Assembly: GCF_016086655.4 (NCBI RefSeq)
Contig: NC_052136.2
Location: 5,270,001-5,334,000 of the forward strand
Length of the DNA: 64,000 nucleotides
Origin: Lepeophtheirus salmonis
Lineage: Eukaryota > Arthropoda > Copepoda > Siphonostomatoida > Caligidae
Reading direction: 5' to 3'
The number at the start of each line of letters is the position of its first letter. Positions within the stretch are counted from its first letter, which is position 1. A model generated the notes under the pieces. The model was not told the DNA's origin. It made no database searches and saw nothing but the letters and a program-made list of their open reading frames with translations. A program made the position numbers and the translations under genes. Shown in pieces: positions 13,468-25,640 of the stretch.

Positions 13468-14753
13468 CAAGGAAACAAAACGTGTACTGAATGACTGATT
13501 TTAGAAAAATGTCAATAATTTTATTCTTTGATAAATGATTTTGATATTTTTTTAAACAAAACTTTGAGACACGACCTTTGTGCACATGTTCACTCAACAT
13601 GGCCGCCCTCAGCAGCAATCACAGTCTCAACACGGCGGTGGAAAGCCTTGCAGGAGTTGATGATGAACTTCTCGGACAAGTTGATCCACTCCTTCACAAT
13701 TGCGGCCTTCAGGGAGTCAACGTTGGGGTGAGATATCCGGTTAGTCTCCCTCTCCGAAGTGCTCCACACAGCAAAGTCCAATGTGTTCAAATCCGGAGAA
13801 GATAATGGCCACATGTCCCTGGACCAAAAATCGGCCATTTTGTTGGCACAGAACTTCTGGCATTTGGCCGATATGTGTGAGGGTGCATCATCTTGGGTCC
13901 ACACATAGTTGTCTCCAGTTAGGTTGCCTTGAGCCATGGTAGTATGGTGAACGTCAGCACCTTGTAAGGCCTCCTGCCCGATTTTCTCTCCAGCCTTAAA
14001 AAGAAGGGAGGCATCTTCTTGCCGTCAGACGCCACGACCACAGGACCATTGTTTGGGCTGGATGTTTTGTACAGAACATCCCTTGACCTCCTCTGATGAT
14101 CTACCAAGCCAACGGTCTTTCCGACGGTTGTAGACCTGGTCCACGGTGAAAATCTTCACGTCAGAGAAAATTTTTACTGTGGATCCATTTGCCTTGATGC
14201 ATGTAGGAACTTTCTTGGACCTCTGCAGTCTCCTTTCCTTCAGAGTGTCCGTCAACAGGTGGCGTAGGATCCTTGTGTAAGAGGACACCCCAAGTCCTCC
14301 TTCACATCCCTATTGGTTTCCCCTTGTCCACGTCAGACTCGTTAAAGAGGCGATTCATGGATTTTTTGGGGTCCTCCTTGATCTTCTTCTTCAGGTCCCC
14401 AGAAACTCAGAATCCCTTTTCAAGTTGTGTTCCCCGCTTCCTTTTTTCCTTGAGAGGTCTTGTCCATCCTTTTACATCTTGGCCTCCTTGAAAAAAAGAC
14501 TCCTGGAGCACTTCACAATGTCTATAATCTCTGCCACCTCAAATTTGTCATCCCGAAGGTCTGAGATCCTCTGCCTATTTGCTTCTTGCTCACTCATAAT
14601 GAAAGATTTGGGAAATATTTATTATTGTTTACTTATGCAGAAAGGGCAGGAAATTCGGAATATACAGGGAAAAAAATCACAAGACCTCTCTATTTTAATT
14701 ACATAATTAGCATTTATTAACAGTCCACGCTTTGTTTCCGAACCCAACCCCTG
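13468..14753 (-). mobile_element. DD37D Tc1/mariner element, near full length
   Basis: The ends are inverted copies. From the right, inward: CAGGGG..., then GGAAACAAAGCGTGGACTG. From the left: CAAGGAAACAAAACGTGTACTG. The left end has lost about eleven bases compared with the right. TA flanks both ends (13466-13467, 14754-14755). The 1.29-kb length is standard. The transposase reads on the minus strand and is broken. Confidence 0.88.
13590..14597 (-). pseudogene. maT-like DD37D transposase, broken
   Basis: The ATG at 14597 gives MSEQEANRQRISDLRDDKFE and an N-terminal helix-turn-helix region that stops after about 40 codons (KM then TAA). Later fragments appear in different frames. The piece at 14025-14288 includes LRHLLTDTLKERRLQRSKKV and IFSDVKIFTVD, where the first catalytic aspartate is expected. 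The last 115 codons (13590-13937) are intact: WTQDDAPSHISAKCQKF with the second aspartate, then WPLSSPDLNTLDFAVWS with the third. Counting gives exactly 37 residues between them, which assigns the element to DD37D. The tail ends VIAAEGGHVE. It needs at least three corrections to read through, so it is inactive. Confidence 0.88.
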
Positions 14754-15446
14754 TACATAAAATTAATATTTTTTATACAAATAATATTTTAGACTATGAT
14801 CTGAAATGCTAGTACCTTCCAAAAATTGAATGCCAGTCTAAAATGATTCTGCCTGAATCATAATAATTTTGTAGTACTTAGAACCAATTTTCATTTTAAT
14901 CAGTAGTATTATTAGTTTTTTTATGACAGACACAACTCTACTGTATGGAAGAAAAATAAAACTTAAGGTAAAATGATTACTTAATGATAGCCTAACGTAA
15001 ATGTATATTAATAAAACAAAGTTTATATTAGGATATTTGCCGTAAACATTTATTTAATGTGCACTTAATATATACTGCGTGACTATTTCATATTAGAGAT
15101 AACGATGCAGCAACAAGCGTGTGTAGCTAAATCTCAGCTTGTCATGTAAAAAAGAGAGGAGAAGATGAGTTAATATATTAAGGGTTAAAAATCCTAAGCA
15201 TTTTTAGGAGTGTGAGTTTTAGTTGCTGTTATTAAGAACCTGAACAATGTTTTTTTATTTAAGTTTATCAAACTTTTATCTACATTCTTTTATTATTGAG
15301 GATAGAACATCGAAGTATTAAGGATATATGTAAGAGTGCGCTTATGAAATACAGAGAGTAACACTGAGGCAATGTTGGGGGATTATATTCTATATTAATC
15401 AAACAATGTTCGTCTGTTTGTCGGCGCCTCACAAATCCAAGCAATA
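14754..15446. other. AT-rich gap between two mobile elements
   Basis: I see no gene, RNA or repeat here. Confidence 0.6.
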
Positions 15447-16396
15447 CCGTGTACTAGGAAAACTGCTCTGGAGAAAATTGCCAGTTAGGAAAATTGTCCC
15501 GTAATGTTATTGCAATACAATTTCATTGCAATTTTGAAATTCATCCAATCTTCTAAACAATGGATCCAGAAGATTGGTAAGAAGAAAAAGTTTAGGGCTT
15601 CATAAAATATGGTTGAATACATACAAGGAACCCCTTCTAATAATAGAAAATAGTTAAAAATTCCTCAGGTTGGACGTGGTGTTGGGAGGTAGCCCTGAAT
15701 CCTTAAAAATCTCTGCCAATTCATCCAATACATTCAAGAAATCCCTCATATATCAAAAAATAGTCGCAAACCCTGGGATTGCGGGGGTATTGGGGGTACA
15801 TCTGGATCCTTAAAAACCACGGCCAATTCATCCAATACATTCCAGGAACCCCTTTAATAACGAAAAATAGTTCCAAGCCCTCGGGTTGTACGGGGTATTG
15901 GGGGTACCCTGGTATCCTTCAAAAACACCACCAGTTTATCCAATTCATCTGAGGAACCCCACTTATACCAAAAAAAATAGTTTAAGCCCTTGGTTTGCAA
16001 ATTGAAAACCTTATTTTTTCTGTGTTTTTACGCATACTTCATCGTATGGATGTTATGTTACATGCAAATAACATTATTTATATTTCAATAGTCATATAAA
16101 TAATTGTTTTTTCTTTAATTTTGTAATGAGTACACTCAATTTTAAATTACTTTTTTGTTTTTCTTTTTTGGAAAGGTTAGTGTATCTAACTGATTTTTTG
16201 AATTGAACCAGGAGAGTCACGGAGGCTGTAAAAGGACAGGTACTGAGGTAATGCCCAAGCCATCCTATGGATTGTACAAAATATAGAATACCGCCCAACA
16301 CGGGCAATATTCTCCCGGGAAGTTTTCCTAACTGGCAATTTTCTCCAGGGCTATCTTCCACGGGCAATTTTCTCCAGGGCAGTTTTCAGCGCACGG
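15447..16396. mobile_element. Non-autonomous element with long inverted ends
   Basis: The left end (CCGTGTACTAGGAAAACTG, then CTCTGGAGAAAATTGCC, then AGTTAGGAAAA) is matched by the complement of the right end (CCGTGCGCTGAAAACTGCCC, GGAGAAAATTGCC, AGTTAGGAAAA). The right end carries an extra tandem copy of about 30 bases around GGAGAAAATTGCC. ATA borders both sides (15444-15446, 16397-16399), a possible 3-bp target duplication. There is no transposase inside. The centre holds 108-bp tandem repeats. A solo fragment of the same end motif lies at 20596-20643. I cannot assign a superfamily. Confidence 0.7.
15668..15991. repeat. Three 108-bp tandem repeat units
   Basis: Units start at 15668, 15776 and 15884, each at a GGTT or GGATT, and each is exactly 108 bases long. 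Shared blocks are GTATTGGGGGTAC, a TCCTT run, CCAATTCATCCAATACATTC, GGAACCCC and AAAATAGT. A partial unit precedes them from about 15610. The units differ at perhaps a quarter of positions but keep the length exactly. 108 is a multiple of three, but I see no convincing protein in them. Confidence 0.85.
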
Positions 16397-18914
16397 ATAA
16401 CTACTCTTTGTAATTCACTATAATGTTTTGTGATTGACTTATAATTTATAATAACATATTTTAATTTCATTAACGTATAAATAATTGTACATTTTGTTCG
16501 AAATAAAAACAAAGTTTGTCACTTGCTTTTTATTTTAGATACATTCTTTTAAGTTGTTACTTACATAGATACTACACAAAACAAATTCATCACATTAATT
16601 CATTCAGAGTATAGAAAAGAGTAAAATTAGTTAGATTCAATCAAATAAATTATTTTTTTGGTTCATTTTGTACATATTTGGTATTAATTTTCAAAAGGAA
16701 ATTTGTTTTAACTCCATAAATATAAAAAATTCAGGAATCAACTGTAACCCTTCTTTATAAAATGAGATAACTATGATTTCAGTACTTTTAACGGAAGAAA
16801 AAGAGAGAATGGGCAGGAAATCATTTTAAGAGAAGTACAATTGGGACAATGTTAATTTTTTTGTAAAATTATATATGTTTATGTGTAATTCCACAGAAAA
16901 TTTACAATCAAAGCTGTGATGAGTTAATGATTTCCTCTGTCTCTCGAAGTAAATAATCTTCATATTAATGAATTCACACGGTGGAGGCTGGAGAATCGTA
17001 CTTACGACTCTAACTCAAATAACAATAATGTATCATTTAACCCCTACTTCGTCTCTTTGAACAGTACTGAGATAATTTATGTGCGGTTTTTAGGTAATAA
17101 TTCAGAACAACCTTTGGATAGTGGAGATCCGAAAAGAGATCCTCTATTTGTATGTATTCGACAAAATGCCATCTTCCTTAAATTAATCTTAAGAAATGAA
17201 CGCAATTGCTTCTATTGAGAGACAAAGGCCATTCAGAACATCCGGAAGGGTCTGGAATACTTGGACAGGTCCATAGAGACGGAACCAAAGGGAAGGAGCA
17301 GGCGAAGAAAGTTATTAACTATCTTAATTTTAGAATAGTTGGTTTTCTGAGATCTGTGACATTACTAGTTTTGAAAATGTTCTACCAAAAAAATTTGTAC
17401 GAAATGGATTCTAGAAACTCCTTTGGAATCACCTTCAGTGAAACTAAATGGTACTATACACAGATCAGAGTAGTTTATTTTTTATACAGATGTGTTTGAT
17501 CTTATTTGACTAATCAATGTGAGTACCATACTCAAGTCCAAGATCTCCAAATAGAAATGAGATCACGTATGTACATATATTGCCTTGGTATTTAAAGGAC
17601 ATATATACACGGTTATCACCTAATTTTAGTTTTAGATTGATAAAACATTAATTAATTTACCAATTTTTTTAATAAGAAAATTAATAAAATATTTCTAAAT
17701 TCCAAAAACATCAATTGAGAATATTAAAATTCGTATTATAAAAAATAATAAATTATCGTAAACAAATAAAAAAATAAATTGTAGTTGATTTATAAATTTT
17801 GTTATTAACTGCTGTCAATAACAAAAAATTTAAAAAAATTAACATCGAAATTTTAGTCCTTATTTTATGGGATGTAAAAATAATTATATAAAAATATTAT
17901 GTACTTTTGACAAAAAAATACTATTTTATATTATTAAATATAATATATATAATTTTGATAAAATATTTTCAAATTTTGTTATTAACTCTAAAATCACCTC
18001 ACGTTGTATTGGGCCTGCTTTGGATGATTTTTTTTTTTTTTTTGTGTTAAAATACGACTAAAAAAAATGTATACTTGAAAAAAAATCATATTTCTTACAT
18101 ATTGAACCAAAAAATGATGTTCTCTAATAGATTTATTTGAATGAAGTATTTTATAGAACGTCTAATGTATTATTAAATATAGGGCAAATAGTAACTGGGG
18201 AATAAAATATGATGATCCATAAAGCTGTAAAAGTGCGTATACTCTATGTTAATACATTTTTAAATGGAAATTATCATCAAGGTGTATATAAACAAATATT
18301 ATGGAACAGAAAATTAACTATGATACATTTTTGTCGAAAAACATAAAAGATTTGTTAATACATAAATGTTGAAATAAATGTCAACATGTTTTTACGTATT
18401 TTTCATGTTCGTACTGCCCTCCTGTATCTGAAAGATACATTTTTTAATACGTTAATTGATGTAATACAAGTGTTAAAATATTATGATATACTTATTTATC
18501 CTTTTATATACTCATAAACAAATTGCCTTATATATGTGGTCCATCATCACTAAAGCAAGTGATATTAACTTCCCCCAAAATTGAATATATATTACATTTA
18601 CATTTTACAACTAGGTATCTCCTATTTCTAGTAATAAAATTTGTCATATCTAATGTGAGAAAAATAATGTGATAGTCTTTATTTCAAAGTCAATATTAGG
18701 TCCAAATACAGTTTCATTAATAAAAAGAATGCTTTAATCTATAGTAAACATAACTGAGTATTTTTTCATATCCTAAAAATTTAATGGGCCATGAAGTAAA
18801 CCAAAGATATACCATCTGCAAAGGTGTGTGACAGTATTTAGTTTGGGGGACGCAATACTAACAAGTTATATAGGGTATTCCTTTCATTTCCTTATTGGTT
18901 TTTTTATATATATG
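16397..18914. other. AT-rich stretch, one weak exon candidate
   Basis: Apart from the segment at 17220-17310, nothing coding-like is visible. The part around 17640-18060 is extremely AT-rich. Confidence 0.5.
17220..17310 (+). other. Candidate exon, unknown gene
   Basis: After a pyrimidine-rich stretch ending in AG (CAATTGCTTCTATTGAG, to 17219), a GC-richer segment reads TKAIQNIRKGLEYLDRSIET followed by EPKGRSRRRKLL. This looks like an amphipathic helix followed by a basic patch. Downstream donors are weak (GTTATT is the best). A longer open frame in another phase covers the same bases, so the reading is uncertain. I do not recognise the protein. Confidence 0.2.
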
Positions 18915-19244
18915 CAAATAAAAAATAGCCATGAACGCCAGGTACAAAAAGGATTATGCCTATGGTGTAATTTTCGGAATCAGGAAACGAGGAATTTTTT
19001 CCTACAGAATGGGAGACAATCATTAGTAAGCCTTTTTCGCCATAGACATTTGACTTGCTTCCAAACTATTCTTTGAAGCAAATAAAAAAAAAGGCATGAA
19101 CACCGAGTACAAAAATGATGATGCCTATGGTGTAATTTTTGGATTCAGGAAACGAGGAATGTTTTTCTACAGGATAGGAGACAATCATTAGTAAGCCTAT
19201 TGCCTATTTCGCCATAGACATTTGATTTGCTCCCAAACTATTCT
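18915..19244. repeat. Tandem duplication of a 165-bp unit
   Basis: Two adjacent direct copies start near 18915 and 19079. Shared blocks include GCCTATGGTGTAATTTT (first at 18958, second at 19123), CAGGAAACGAGGAAT, GACAATCATTAGTAAGCC and CCAAACTATTCTTTG. The copies are close to 90% alike by eye. No terminal inverted repeat is visible. Confidence 0.85.
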
Positions 19245-22200
19245 TTGTTGTATTTACTAACAAAAAGTCACGAAATGTAGCATGTATTTTCAAGGTTGTC
19301 GTTGAAGGAAATTATACTTAATAGGTTCATCACTCTAGGGGCACATGCATTATTAGAAATAAGTGTTTCCTTATCAAGAACGTGTATCTAGATGCTACCT
19401 CTCTAATTGTTTCTTCAATTTTCCAATATTATATATTTTACTCTTATAGGCTATACCAAATGATATTTGAACACCCCATATCAATATTTAGGACACAACC
19501 TAAATTTTTTCTTATAACTTATCTCCTAAATCAGTGGCGATTTTCGTTTTTTTAAGGTCTATTTAAATAATTTAAAACTCCTCTCATAGAATCTAATAAT
19601 TTTGCATACTGTGTCTGACCACATAGCTGTCATACTATGTTATCTGCAAAAAAATTGGACTCATAGTCAAAAGCTCTATTTAATATAATCACGTTTGCCA
19701 AATTCAATTAATAAGTTGATCTAGAACAATAATCAAAAGGTTTAGTGCCATAATTTATACTGGGAGACTGCTGCATTAAATTTTAAGACTGTTTTCTTAT
19801 AAAGCTTACAAAAACCAACAACAATCATGCTAAGAAAGCTTTCTCCCAATTTTTATGCTCTTGTAAAGATTTTAAAGCAAAGAAATTTAAAAGTAATGTT
19901 GTTTACTTTTAAATCAATGATTTTGATTTTGACATTTATATTTGCTTATTTCTCTCCTTAGAAGTCCATGATTTTTTTATTTTTTCATTAAACTATTAAT
20001 TATTAAGTGTTCAACATACTTACTTTTTTTTGTATCAATGTTAGGCCACCCATTGTAAAATATTTTTTAAAACTTCCAACTGAGATGGTTTTCTATTACA
20101 TTCATGCTAATATTACTAATATTAAAAACAATAAAAGCCAGTAATTTTGGTTAAATTCAATTGGGGATTAATTAGGTCCTAGTGGTTTATTCGTTATGTT
20201 GTAATTTCGTATGTACTTCATATTCGAAACAACATATTCGAAGCAAAATTGATAACTTTTATATCTTGATCCTTTTTTAAGTTTATTAAATTGTAACTAA
20301 CAACCTCGTATCATAAGTCACGTTTTTTAAGCCTTATTTGATATGTTGTTAAATGGACCAAATTTTAATTAGTTTTAAGAAATAGGAATATGTTTCATAG
20401 TTTATAAAATTTAAACACTTAACACTAAGTAAAGTGTGGCAATCAATTGAAAACTAAATTATTTATTTATGTTTGTTAGTGCTGAAACAATAAACAAAAC
20501 TAATTTCTAACTATATGCTAATTTTGAAATACCATAAAATTGAAATATCAACTATTTAATAACAAACGAGGGTTAACAAATGTATAAAGAATTACGGTAC
20601 TGGGAAACTTCCCTGTGGAAAATTGCATCGGAGAAAATTGCCCATATTTTGCTCAAACTTCATAATTAATAATAGCACATTATAAATTAGCCTAATATTA
20701 TTTATGACAAATAGCAAAAGATATTTGTTTGTTCGATTCCCAAAAGGAATAACTTCAAGTGTGAGTAATATATGTTCATTTTCCTCATAATATATTAATG
20801 ATTATTCCAAATGTAGTTTGTAATATCTTTTACAATCTTTTAATTCTAAGGAAAGGCAATATTAAAATCAAAAAGTTTTTTAGAAGATTTTATTCAAGGC
20901 GTAGTTGAGATATTTTGTAATGCAAACTTTTTATAAATGTATGAAATTTCGAAAATTGATTAGATTACATGTTTAAGACAAAAATTACTTGAGGTAAAGT
21001 GTTCAAATTTTTGAACACCTTGAATATGAAAATATAAATAATAAAGAAAAGAAAATAAAGGAGGATAAAACCAAAAAAAAAGAACCATGATCTGTTATAA
21101 ACCGTGTTGTCGGATAAGCCAGTGATTATTTAGGTCTCTAAATCGCTACCTAAACTCGCACCCTCGATTTTACAGTTAAAATGCCTGGAAGATTTCATTA
21201 ATATGACTGCATTATTAATTCGAAGATAAAAAGTTAAAGTCCATATTACATACAGACATTCTTATTTTTTGTAGATAAATGGATCTTAAGTTGAATCAAT
21301 GTTACTTTTAACTACAACTAGTGGGAATTTTTGCAAAAGAACAGAGGTGTCACGTAATTCAGTCAAAACTTACTGAATATTCAAATTGTATATCATGATC
21401 ACATAATGAAATGTCCTCATTCCTAAATGGAACATACTTTTAGATTGAAGGAAGGAAGAGTTGACGTAATTATAAACTCTCAGGAGTTAAACTTTGTTCA
21501 ATTAACATAGATAAATAATAAATTTAGATAGGTACTTTTATGAAATAAATAAAATTTATCCTATGTTACTAGATAATCATGCCCCGTATGTTTGGATAAA
21601 ATGTTTGGTCTGATTTTTTATATCTCTTTCATATAAATTTTGCAGCAAACTCGAGAGCACAAATTAACTCTTCCTTAGTAAACTGGGATTATCGTTACTT
21701 TATGCTTTATAAAACTTATTTTAATTCAATTTAAACTACATTTTATTGCCTACACTTTATAGGTAGTATACTTAATAAATGTCAAGTTTAAATTAATGTG
21801 ATTTGTATTGTTGTTATGGTAATATCCTTTCTAGAAACCATTTGTTAGTTTTAAAATCTTTAAATTAATTTTGTTGAATTTAATTAATTTATTTACTCAT
21901 AAGTTATATCTAATAGCTTTTTTCAATGTAAGACTAACTAATTGCTACTAACATTTTATAATTTAAATATAAAAGAAAGAGTTTGTATTAATGTGTGTAT
22001 TTATTAACACATACTGTAAAGTATTTATAATAACATCAACTCTTGTTCATTTTAATCTAAAAAAGAAGATTCATTTATACATATATTTTGAGTATTAAGT
22101 GACTTGATACAATTTGAATGAAGTTATTTATCTGTCCTTTTGTAAAAAAATATTGCTATCTGTCGTGAAAAAAGTATTTCAAAAGTAAAATTGATTAAAC

Positions 22201-23549
22201 CACAACACTTAAGAACTCCTTTCAATGTCGGGAATTACCATATCAAAATTAATTAATACTAATTTTTTATCCAAACCTCATTAAAGATGGTAATTTTTTT
22301 TTAGATTTATAAAAAGAATAAAATTATATGCTTCAATAATAAAATATCCAGTTGAAACCCCAAACAAATGGTCTTAAAATATATTAAAAAAAATAATATA
22401 GTTTTTTTTAACTGTGTGAACTCGTATAAGCAATTTGATCATTTTAGTTGATTTTACGTGTGCAATAAGGATTCAGTACTTATGAAAATATTGTAAATTA
22501 AAGTTGATTTAAATAAAAACGGTGAATTTTTCATTTGGAGATTAATGGACTAAAAACCATTTTCACATTAAGACAATGATGAATCCCTGCCGGTTTTTTC
22601 ATGTAAAAGTAGGACTGACAAATATATGAACTCAAACTTTTAATGTCTATCTAAAATTTATATCTCTAAAAATAAAAATAAAATGGAATGACAGATTTAA
22701 TTTAGTAAAGTAATGATTACCTACCCTTGAGGGGCTACCCAGGTTGTATTAACTAATATATTAGATTTTAAATTATAAAAAGATTGAATTTTTATCCTAC
22801 ATTTACTGGGGGATAAACAACTTTGTGCAGTTGGCCATCATTCAAATACATATTTCACCTATCTTTCTTTTAAAAACAAAAAGTGTTTATATAAAACTAA
22901 TATGTGAGTATGTAAAAAAAAATAGTGAATCATGTGATTATACAAATACGTACTTAAAAATTATATCAAATTTTTTAACTGGGACAATTTCTATTTGACA
23001 CAAAAAATTAAAGACATAAACGATAACAACAAAAAACCAGTGTTAGCTCTCACATCCTCCCGGAGAGCCTCAAAAGTAAATAATAAAAACGACGAAAGGA
23101 TGTTAATTATTACAATTAATTAATGTTAAACGTATTTTTCTTTTTTAATAGATCGTTGTGTTCTGAGCATTTATCTCTTAATTATGGGCTCCAACCAATT
23201 TTTAGTGTTTTTTTTTTTTTAAATACATCATAAAATAATAACATTTTCCTTTCTATAGCAGTAATACCTTCTCTTCCTTAAAGGATATATCAGGCAGCTA
23301 ATGTTAAGAAGGGTCTTTACTCAGTAGTGCCATAAGTCTCGCTTCCGCCTTCTTCTTGGACTCTACAAAATATCATCCCTAGTTATATATCTGTTATAGC
23401 TCAATACGAGTAGACTAGCCATGAGAATTATTTTTTATTTATTTACAGATCTGAACATCTGTTTAAAAAATCTTATTATATCCATTATGCATTCTTCTTT
23501 ACATCCTGTAGACAATATATTAATTATTATGATAAATGAGTGATGTTAA
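19245..23549. other. AT-rich stretch with one repeat fragment
   Basis: Only the repeat fragment at 20596-20643 stands out. No gene is supported. Confidence 0.5.
20596..20643. repeat. Solo end fragment of the 15.4-kb repeat family
   Basis: The segment reads GGTACTGGGAAACTTCCC, then GGAAAATTGCATCGGAGAAA and ATTGCCC. It shares the GGAGAAAATTGCC block and spacing of the inverted ends at 15447 and 16396. The rest of the element is missing. Confidence 0.5.
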
Positions 23550-23830
23550 ATGGAAAAACGGCGAAATTTGGTGGAAGGACTTGTGGGTAATATCCTCGCC
23601 AGATTTGAATCCCCTGTACTTTACTGTGTCTGGGGCCTTGCAGGCCAACAGAACTCCATGGGGACTGTGTTGGGCAACACGTCCAAGGATTTTGTAATCA
23701 ACTCATCCTAAGCTTTCTAGAGCTGTTTGGAGGCTGTGATTACTGCTGATTGCGACCATTGGCGTAGAATCAAATTTACACTACACAAGGAGTAGAAGTC
23801 CCTGCCAATCAAGTCTGATTTGGATTATTT
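23550..23830 (+). pseudogene. Remnant of DD37D transposase C-terminus
   Basis: The segment reads WWKDLWVISSPDLNPLYFTV then GALQANRTPWG, matching the block around the third catalytic residue (SPDLNPLDF in intact relatives). The aspartate itself has changed to tyrosine (PLYF), so even this piece could not be catalytic. After a frame change, FVINSS and EAVITADCDHW recall the family's tail. I find no flanking inverted ends, so it is an old truncated copy. Confidence 0.75.
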
Positions 23831-24075
23831 ATTTCTTTTTGTACATTACTAAGTATGTTTACCAATATTTTTTTATACTGTGATAAAAGTTGTTGTTCCT
23901 TAGCAAAGCTTCAGAAACAAATGAAAAAATGGAAAATAAGAAAATAAGTCAGCTCAAGGCATTTTCATTCTAGTTTCTAATGCTAAATCCAACATTATCT
24001 CCTTTTCAATTATTATAGTACATTATTATATGATATATTAATATGTAAATCTATAATGGTCAATGTGAATAATCG

Positions 24076-24093
24076 GACATTTTGCAAAATGTC
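24076..24093. repeat. Perfect 18-bp palindrome
   Basis: GACATTTTGCAAAATGTC is its own complement. It is followed at 24105-24124 by a second, imperfect version (GGGCAATGTGCAAAATGCCC). This pattern suggests the fused ends of a decayed foldback or MITE-like element. Confidence 0.6.
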
Positions 24094-25386
24094 TGTAAGA
24101 GGGGGCAATGTGCAAAATGCCCGGAAATTTTTTCAATAGATTGGCCCTTTTACGTTCATTTATATTGTCAGGTAAAATAATTGAGTTTTTTGGGTTTATC
24201 TTTTAAAATAGTTGTAATATGAATGAAAATTATAACTATATAGTATTGTAGCATGAATCATCATCAAATTTATGTAGCTTTATTTTTTCTATTATGGTCA
24301 AAGTTCCCGTTAAGAGAATGACCATTCGGAAAACTGTATCATGGAAATTATTGAAATATATCAGACAGTTGAATTGAATATCGTCGGAACATTTGAATGA
24401 AAAAATATAAACAACCTCATACTTTATATATACAAAAACTGTTGAAACGTATATATACATAACATGATTACAAAAAAAACACACAAAAAACAGCATATTT
24501 AATTGCACTTAAATTAGTCATTTGTAGCTAAATGTATATCCGAGTTATTCGATTAAATATTAAAATTTATAAATTTTCATCACTTTTCTTTTTAATATCT
24601 TATAAATTCAGATATTGAAAGGTGTATATCTACATACAATTATTTTAGACCAAAGGAAAAAAAATGAACAGCTGATTCTATTACATTATCAATAAAGTTT
24701 TTGGTCTTGAACTAGAACTGATAATTAGATTAATATATGACAAAAATGATTAATTTGATATTATTAGATTATACTTTCTGTTTTTGTTTTCAATTCATTT
24801 TATATTTAGTTTATTTAAAAAAAAGGGTCCTAATGCAATGACCCTTCTAACTTTTGGTGTCCTACAAAATTGATTCCACTCCTAAATGTTACAATTCATA
24901 GCTCAAAATTATTGTACATATAAATCAAAAATATTCCATGAGAATTAAAAAAAAACGAACATACAAAACATTTGCCTCAACAATTTGTAATCAGGTAAAT
25001 GAGGCTAGTAAAATATTTATATAAGTTAAAGTAAAATGAAGACTATATGTATACATATATTTTAAAAAAAAGAAGGATAATTTTATCCTTCAAATAGGAT
25101 TTTTAAAGGATTTGACACTTTGATATCATATCTATTTATTTGAAATCCTAATATATTTTCTTGATTTATAATGTAGATTTGTATTTTTTTTACATGAAAG
25201 AAATAGTATTTAACAAACAATTAACAAAAAGGGAGAAATTGAGAAGAAAATTAATTTATCTTAGTTTTTATTGTTTGGTAATTCCTACTTTTATTAAGTC
25301 TTATAAAATGAATGTTATTGAATTGTAATATACAACTAGGATTGTGAATTGTTAAATTTATCTCTAAAAAAACAAAAATTAAAAAG

Positions 25387-25640
25387 ATGGATAGCTTGAC
25401 AGTTTGAAGAAAATTTGAGAATGAAACAGCTTAGCTGTCATGACGATTAATTAAATCATTTCCAAGCAGCGTTGATATGAAGGAAATTAAAACAAGTCCC
25501 ACGCCATATTAAGCAAGGACATAAGCAAAAATGCGTCAATTCTTCTCTGAGTCCAACAGGGAATTAATTACACTTGACCAACTTGAGGGAATGAGCACAA
25601 ACACTTTTGGTTACACTTGATAATTAGGTATTCTCTCCTC
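25387..25640 (+). repeat. Dispersed repeat family, copy 1
   Basis: It contains CAGCTTAGCTGTCATGACG, AAGCAAGGACATAAGC and CTGAGTCCAACAGG, shared in the same order with the copies at 58.2 and 60.5 kb, and inverted at 43.7 and 61.8 kb. There is no coding frame. The borders are uncertain. Confidence 0.55.
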
